A stretch of 17,176 nt of DNA from Prevotella sp. UBA6429. GTDB lineage: Bacteria; Bacteroidota; Bacteroidia; Bacteroidales; Bacteroidaceae. The notes under the pieces were generated by a model. That model saw only the letters and a program-made list of their open reading frames with translations. It did not search any database and had not been told where the DNA came from. A program made the position numbers and the translations under genes. This document shows, piece by piece, positions 16,109-17,176 of the stretch (position 1 is the stretch's first letter; each line of letters starts with the position of its first letter). The stretch is from positions 1 to 17,176 of the forward strand of contig DJOV01000097.1 in the NCBI GenBank assembly GCA_002437285.1, given 5' to 3'.

Positions 16109-16450
16109 TTAGCAGGGATCGTCGAAGAGGGTGGGGCCGGATGGCTGGTCGCTTGGTCTTAGCGTCTCGTCTGTCACGTTGGCTTCGTCGTAGCAGAACG
16201 TCAACTGGATGTGGCGCGCCTTCTTGCTCTTGGGGTTGAGACGGTAGACTCCCCAGGAGGGATGATCCAAAAGGTCATGAGAATGGCGGCTGTTCTGTTG
16301 AAGAAATGCCAACACGCGCCGCTTCACCTCTTCCAAGCTCACCGCATGAAACAGGCTGTTCTGTGAGTTGTAGACATGAAGGATGATCTTGCGGACGCGC
16401 AAGCCCTCAGGTCCAGCCTCAGCCAGGATTTTCAGTATATCTTCTCTCAT
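16109..16450 (-). CDS. Conserved hypothetical protein with winged-helix (HARE-HTH-like) features
   Basis: A 113-residue soluble protein of no assigned function; similar short proteins seem familiar from Bacteroidales genomes. Residues 1-72 read like a winged helix: helix 1 'MREDILKILAEAG', 'EGLRVRKIILHVYN' and 'SLEEVKRRVLAFLQQNS' as further helices, and a wing strand 'SWGVYRLN' (65-72). This resembles HARE-HTH-type domains. The tail (about 86-113) is acidic and proline-containing, ending 'GPTLFDDPC'. The only ATG, at 16450, lies five bases after the U tract of a terminator hairpin, so expression may depend on read-through of that hairpin. It is convergent with feoAB and in the same direction as the winged-helix gene upstream. 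Binding to nucleic acid is inference from fold pattern alone. Confidence 0.75.
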   Translation of the reverse strand: MREDILKILAEAGPEGLRVRKIILHVYNSQNSLFHAVSLEEVKRRVLAFLQQNSRHSHDLLDHPSWGVYRLNPKSKKARHIQLTFCYDEANVTDETLRPSDQPSGPTLFDDPC

Positions 16451-16454
16451 GAAT

Positions 16455-16489
16455 AAAAAAGCCGCAACTCATGCGAATGAGCTGCGGCT
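16455..16489 (-). terminator. Intrinsic terminator of the winged-helix gene, abutting the next start codon
   Basis: On the minus strand AGCCGCAGCTCAT pairs with ATGAGTTGCGGCT around a four-base loop. This is a 13-bp stem with one G-U pair (an A-C mismatch on the plus strand, showing the structure belongs to the minus-strand RNA). A run of six U's follows (16460-16455). It lies 20 bases after the stop of the gene at 16510 and just before the ATG at 16450. Confidence 0.9.
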
Positions 16490-16509
16490 CCTTGTAGTTT
16501 CTTATTGGC

Positions 16510-16800
16510 TTAGGCAAGTACAACCTTACCTTCAGCACCCTTCACTTTGCCTTCTTTCAGCAGCCATCCGATGCCCAGCAGGATCTCGGTCTCAGTCTTC
16601 TCTGTGGCCTTGGCAAGCTCCTCAACGCTCAGAGCCTCACCTGCGGCAGCGAGCGCATTGTAAACATCACCAGCGCGGAAACCGGCATTCTCGGCGTCAA
16701 CAAACACCGTAGCCTTCTTGGCGGTCTTCCTTGTGGTGGCTTTCTTTGCAGCGGTTGCCTTTGTTGCAGCTGCTTTGCTTGTAGTCTTCTTCTCTGTCAT
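16510..16800 (-). CDS. Small winged-helix protein with histone-H1-like Lys/Ala-rich tail
   Basis: A 96-residue protein in two parts. Residues 2-31 are almost entirely Lys, Ala and Thr (nine Lys, one Arg, nine Ala, nine Thr), like the tails of H1-type or Hc1/HctB-type nucleoid proteins. Residues about 39-96 match the small winged helix-turn-helix domain of Bacteroidota (the PF10771-type, formerly DUF2582): 'RAGDVYNALAAAGEALSVEELAKATEKTETEILLGIGWLLKEGKV', then a short wing 'KGAEGKVVLA'. The globular domain has the AAxGEALSVEELA...E..ILLGIGWLLKEGKV core by which the family is recognised. The basic tail suggests non-specific DNA binding, so a nucleoid-associated role is plausible but inferred. 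It is a single gene with its own -7 box, a leader of about 50 bases and a strong terminator. Confidence 0.85.
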   Translation of the reverse strand: MTEKKTTSKAAATKATAAKKATTRKTAKKATVFVDAENAGFRAGDVYNALAAAGEALSVEELAKATEKTETEILLGIGWLLKEGKVKGAEGKVVLA

Positions 16801-16859
16801 GATTACGTAAAATTTAATTCTCTCAGTATAATAACTGGCTGATTACTAACTTTCTCGTT

Positions 16860-16868
16860 GCAAAAGTA
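16860..16868 (-). promoter_or_regulatory. -7 promoter box (TACTTTTGC) of the winged-helix gene
   Basis: On the minus strand TACTTTTGC matches TAnnTTTG, 59 bases before the ATG at 16800. A TTTG lies upstream but only 12 bases away instead of 19, so the -33 element is not canonical. The predicted leader is AT-rich, as is usual for Bacteroidota translation starts without a Shine-Dalgarno sequence. Confidence 0.65.
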
Positions 16869-17154
16869 ATACATTTTTTTCAAACAGTATGTGCTATTAT
16901 TGCCTTATTTGAGCACAAGAATCACTTAAAGGCTATACTTGTGTTGTTTTTTTGATGTAAATCAAGAAAAGGGACGCTCTTGGAACTTGCCAAGATGATG
17001 CTTTTGTTGGATTGATGAATGTAAAACAACATGGATTACAGCGTTTGCGGGAATCTCTTTTCGTGTTCCGGCACCATGAGAGCCTTCAGGGCTTTTGAGT
17101 GGTTCAATGATGTTGCCTTGTGACAGCATGGGCAGTTTCATTCCAGGGCTGATT

Positions 17155-17176
17155 CCTTGAATAAAGCGGACAATGT
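17155..17176. repeat. Right copy of the 22-bp terminal inverted repeat
   Basis: The reverse complement of 17155-17176 equals positions 2-23 except for one base. This copy ends exactly at the window edge. Both copies share the block ACATTGTCCGCTTT reading inward from the edge. It may be the end of a neighbouring mobile element; no element body is visible here. Confidence 0.8.

Larger units (their letters stand above)
16801..17176. other. 376-base end region without a recognised gene
   Basis: It contains the promoter box of the winged-helix gene (16860-16868), an AT-rich stretch to about 16960, and the right inverted-repeat copy. On the minus strand an open frame runs from the window edge to a TGA at 16962-16964 (about 70 codons, including IVRFIQGISPGMKLPM). 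I recognise no family in it, and it may be non-coding. Confidence 0.5.

Noticed and set aside
16962..17176. Open frame entering from the right edge on the minus strand (about 70 codons)
   Set aside because: No recognisable family, no start visible, and such a length can occur by chance; kept only as a remark in the end-region entry, not as a gene.
1..17176. CRISPR arrays, tRNA or rRNA genes, phage or toxin-antitoxin genes
   Set aside because: I looked for regularly spaced repeats, cloverleaf-type sequences in the intergenic regions and small gene pairs of this kind and saw none.

Overview
The window looks like a chromosomal segment of a Bacteroidota bacterium, most likely Bacteroidales near Prevotella. 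The reasons are: start-proximal promoter boxes of the Bacteroidota type (TAnnTTTG, with an upstream TTTG in the best case); a FeoA-FeoB fusion; the short FtsK followed by a LolA-like protein; and families largely confined to this phylum (DUF5687, DUF4301, DUF4890, and a small winged-helix protein with a lysine/alanine-rich tail). Codon use looks even throughout, no transposase, phage or plasmid gene is visible, and all thirteen genes appear intact.

Layout. Positions 60-4757, minus strand: ftsK, a LolA-like periplasmic protein and a DUF5687 membrane protein form an apparent operon with its own promoter. Positions 5074-8350, plus strand: a DEDDy 3'-5' exonuclease, an RlmI-like rRNA methyltransferase and tilS form an RNA/nucleic-acid-processing operon divergent from ftsK. 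Positions 8450-9991: DUF4301 protein with its own promoter and a good intrinsic terminator. Positions 10295-12545: an AraJ-like MFS transporter and a ROK-family sugar kinase, each with its own promoter box. Positions 12865-13314: a small secreted DUF4890 protein with a strong terminator. Positions 13510-16002: the FeoAB iron(II) transporter. Positions 16109-16800, minus strand: two small proteins with winged-helix features, separated by a terminator hairpin. The extreme ends carry a 22-bp inverted repeat (21 of 22 identical) facing outward, which suggests that both ends abut copies of the same repeated element or an assembly break.

Most of this is housekeeping and I see no convincing multi-gene undescribed system. 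The most interesting observations are: DUF4301 carries motifs in the order expected of UDP-sugar pyrophosphorylases (a possible function for an uncharacterised family); tilS begins with a perfect 13-bp terminator-like hairpin inside its coding sequence; a terminator hairpin ends five bases before the start codon of the 113-residue gene; a small winged-helix protein carries a histone-H1-like tail; and the window ends share the inverted repeat. Seven promoter -7 boxes all read TAnnTTTGC, and two of them correct start codons (ftsK and feoAB) that would otherwise be called too far upstream.
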